Origin: Comamonas piscis
GTDB taxonomy: Bacteria > Pseudomonadota > Gammaproteobacteria > Burkholderiales > Burkholderiaceae_C
Length of the DNA: 64,000 bases
NCBI RefSeq assembly: GCF_014109725.1
Contig: NZ_CP058554.1
Coordinates: 2,604,001 to 2,668,000 of the forward strand
Direction of reading: 5' to 3'
A program made the translations under genes and the position numbers. Positions within the stretch are counted from its first letter, which is position 1; each line of letters starts with the position of its first letter. The notes below the pieces were generated by a model. That model was given only the letters and a program-made list of their open reading frames with translations. It searched no databases and was not told where the DNA came from. This document shows, one piece after another, positions 63,867-64,000 of the stretch.

Positions 63867-63923
63867 GTCCAAATCTCCTGGGGGGCTGGGTGCTGCTTGC
63901 GATTGATCGGGATTGCGGGGGCG

Positions 63924-63998
63924 TCAGTAACCGCGTCCCAGGTCTACGGCCACCTCGGCGGCCTGGCCTGCACGGATGCGGCTGAAGTTATGGGCGGT
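63924..63998 (-). CDS. C-terminal fragment of an unidentified gene
   Basis: The last 24 codons of a minus-strand gene end AHNFSRIRAGQAAEVAVDLG, then RGY and TGA. The rest lies outside the window. It precedes the transaminase by 57 bases and could belong to the same operon. No family can be named from so short a piece. Confidence 0.5.
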   Translation of the reverse strand, partial: TAHNFSRIRAGQAAEVAVDLGRGY

Positions 63999-64000
63999 CT

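Overview
The window looks like a chromosomal segment from a high-GC betaproteobacterium of the family Comamonadaceae, most likely Comamonas or a close relative. The evidence is the 16S rRNA sequence style, the hflC-hisZ-purA gene order typical of Burkholderiales, a 16S-Ile-Ala-23S-5S rRNA operon, and uniformly GC-rich coding DNA. The genus is inferred from memory; no database was searched.

Region 1 (1-9.5 kb): the 3' end of hflC with its terminator, then hisZ, purA and a purine-type phosphoribosyltransferase, then a complete rRNA operon (16S, tRNA-Ile(GAT), tRNA-Ala(TGC), 23S, 5S) with boxA-like sites, processing stems and a terminator. Region 2 (9.5-14.4 kb): an RsuA-type 16S rRNA pseudouridine synthase, a periplasmic YVTN beta-propeller protein, a polysaccharide-deacetylase-like protein with a changed metal ligand, a sterol-desaturase-family oxygenase and an EI24/CysZ-like membrane protein. 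Region 3 (14.4-19.7 kb): a nitrogen-control module. An NtrC-site array and a sigma-54 promoter precede glnA, which is followed by a small DUF4124-type protein, ntrB and ntrC.

Region 4 (19.8-28.5 kb): a DUF2383-type protein, a dicarboxylate symporter, xthA, a two-gene nucleotidyltransferase/wHTH pair resembling a toxin-antitoxin system with an AT-rich operator region, an anion permease, a nitroreductase and a lone AAA ATPase. Region 5 (28.5-33.2 kb): a tight minus-strand operon, bioM-bioN-bioY followed by an acyl-CoA ligase and a thiolase-like protein. It parallels the Bacillus subtilis yhfUTS biotin-regulon operon. Region 6 (33.2-36.4 kb): a small membrane protein behind a possible structured leader, an orphan MetQ-type binding protein and an LRR-kinase fusion.

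Region 7 (36.4-41.6 kb): a seven-gene copper-handling operon (His/Met-rich protein, small exported protein, TolC-like, multicopper oxidase, cupredoxin, DUF411, CusF-like) without a visible pump or regulator. Region 8 (41.7-45.7 kb): an SDR, a class-III aminotransferase-like protein and a kinase, divergent from a GntR/FCD regulator. This looks like an amino-alcohol or hydroxylysine-type catabolic unit. Region 9 (45.7-58.4 kb) is an accessory patchwork: a YjjJ/HipA-like kinase, a LysR/permease pair, a lower-GC lipoprotein gene lying between a LysR 3' remnant and an intact related LysR gene, a decayed serine hydrolase, a GNAT, a 167-bp fold-back element, a small cupin, MntH, a small membrane protein, a ferritin-like protein and a UDG-like orphan. 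Region 10 (58.5-64 kb): a translationally coupled acetylpolyamine/diamine operon with a class-III transaminase, two HDAC-family amidohydrolases, a DMT permease and a GntR regulator.

No CRISPR array, integrase or complete insertion sequence was seen. Functions are assigned from motifs and remembered family features only.
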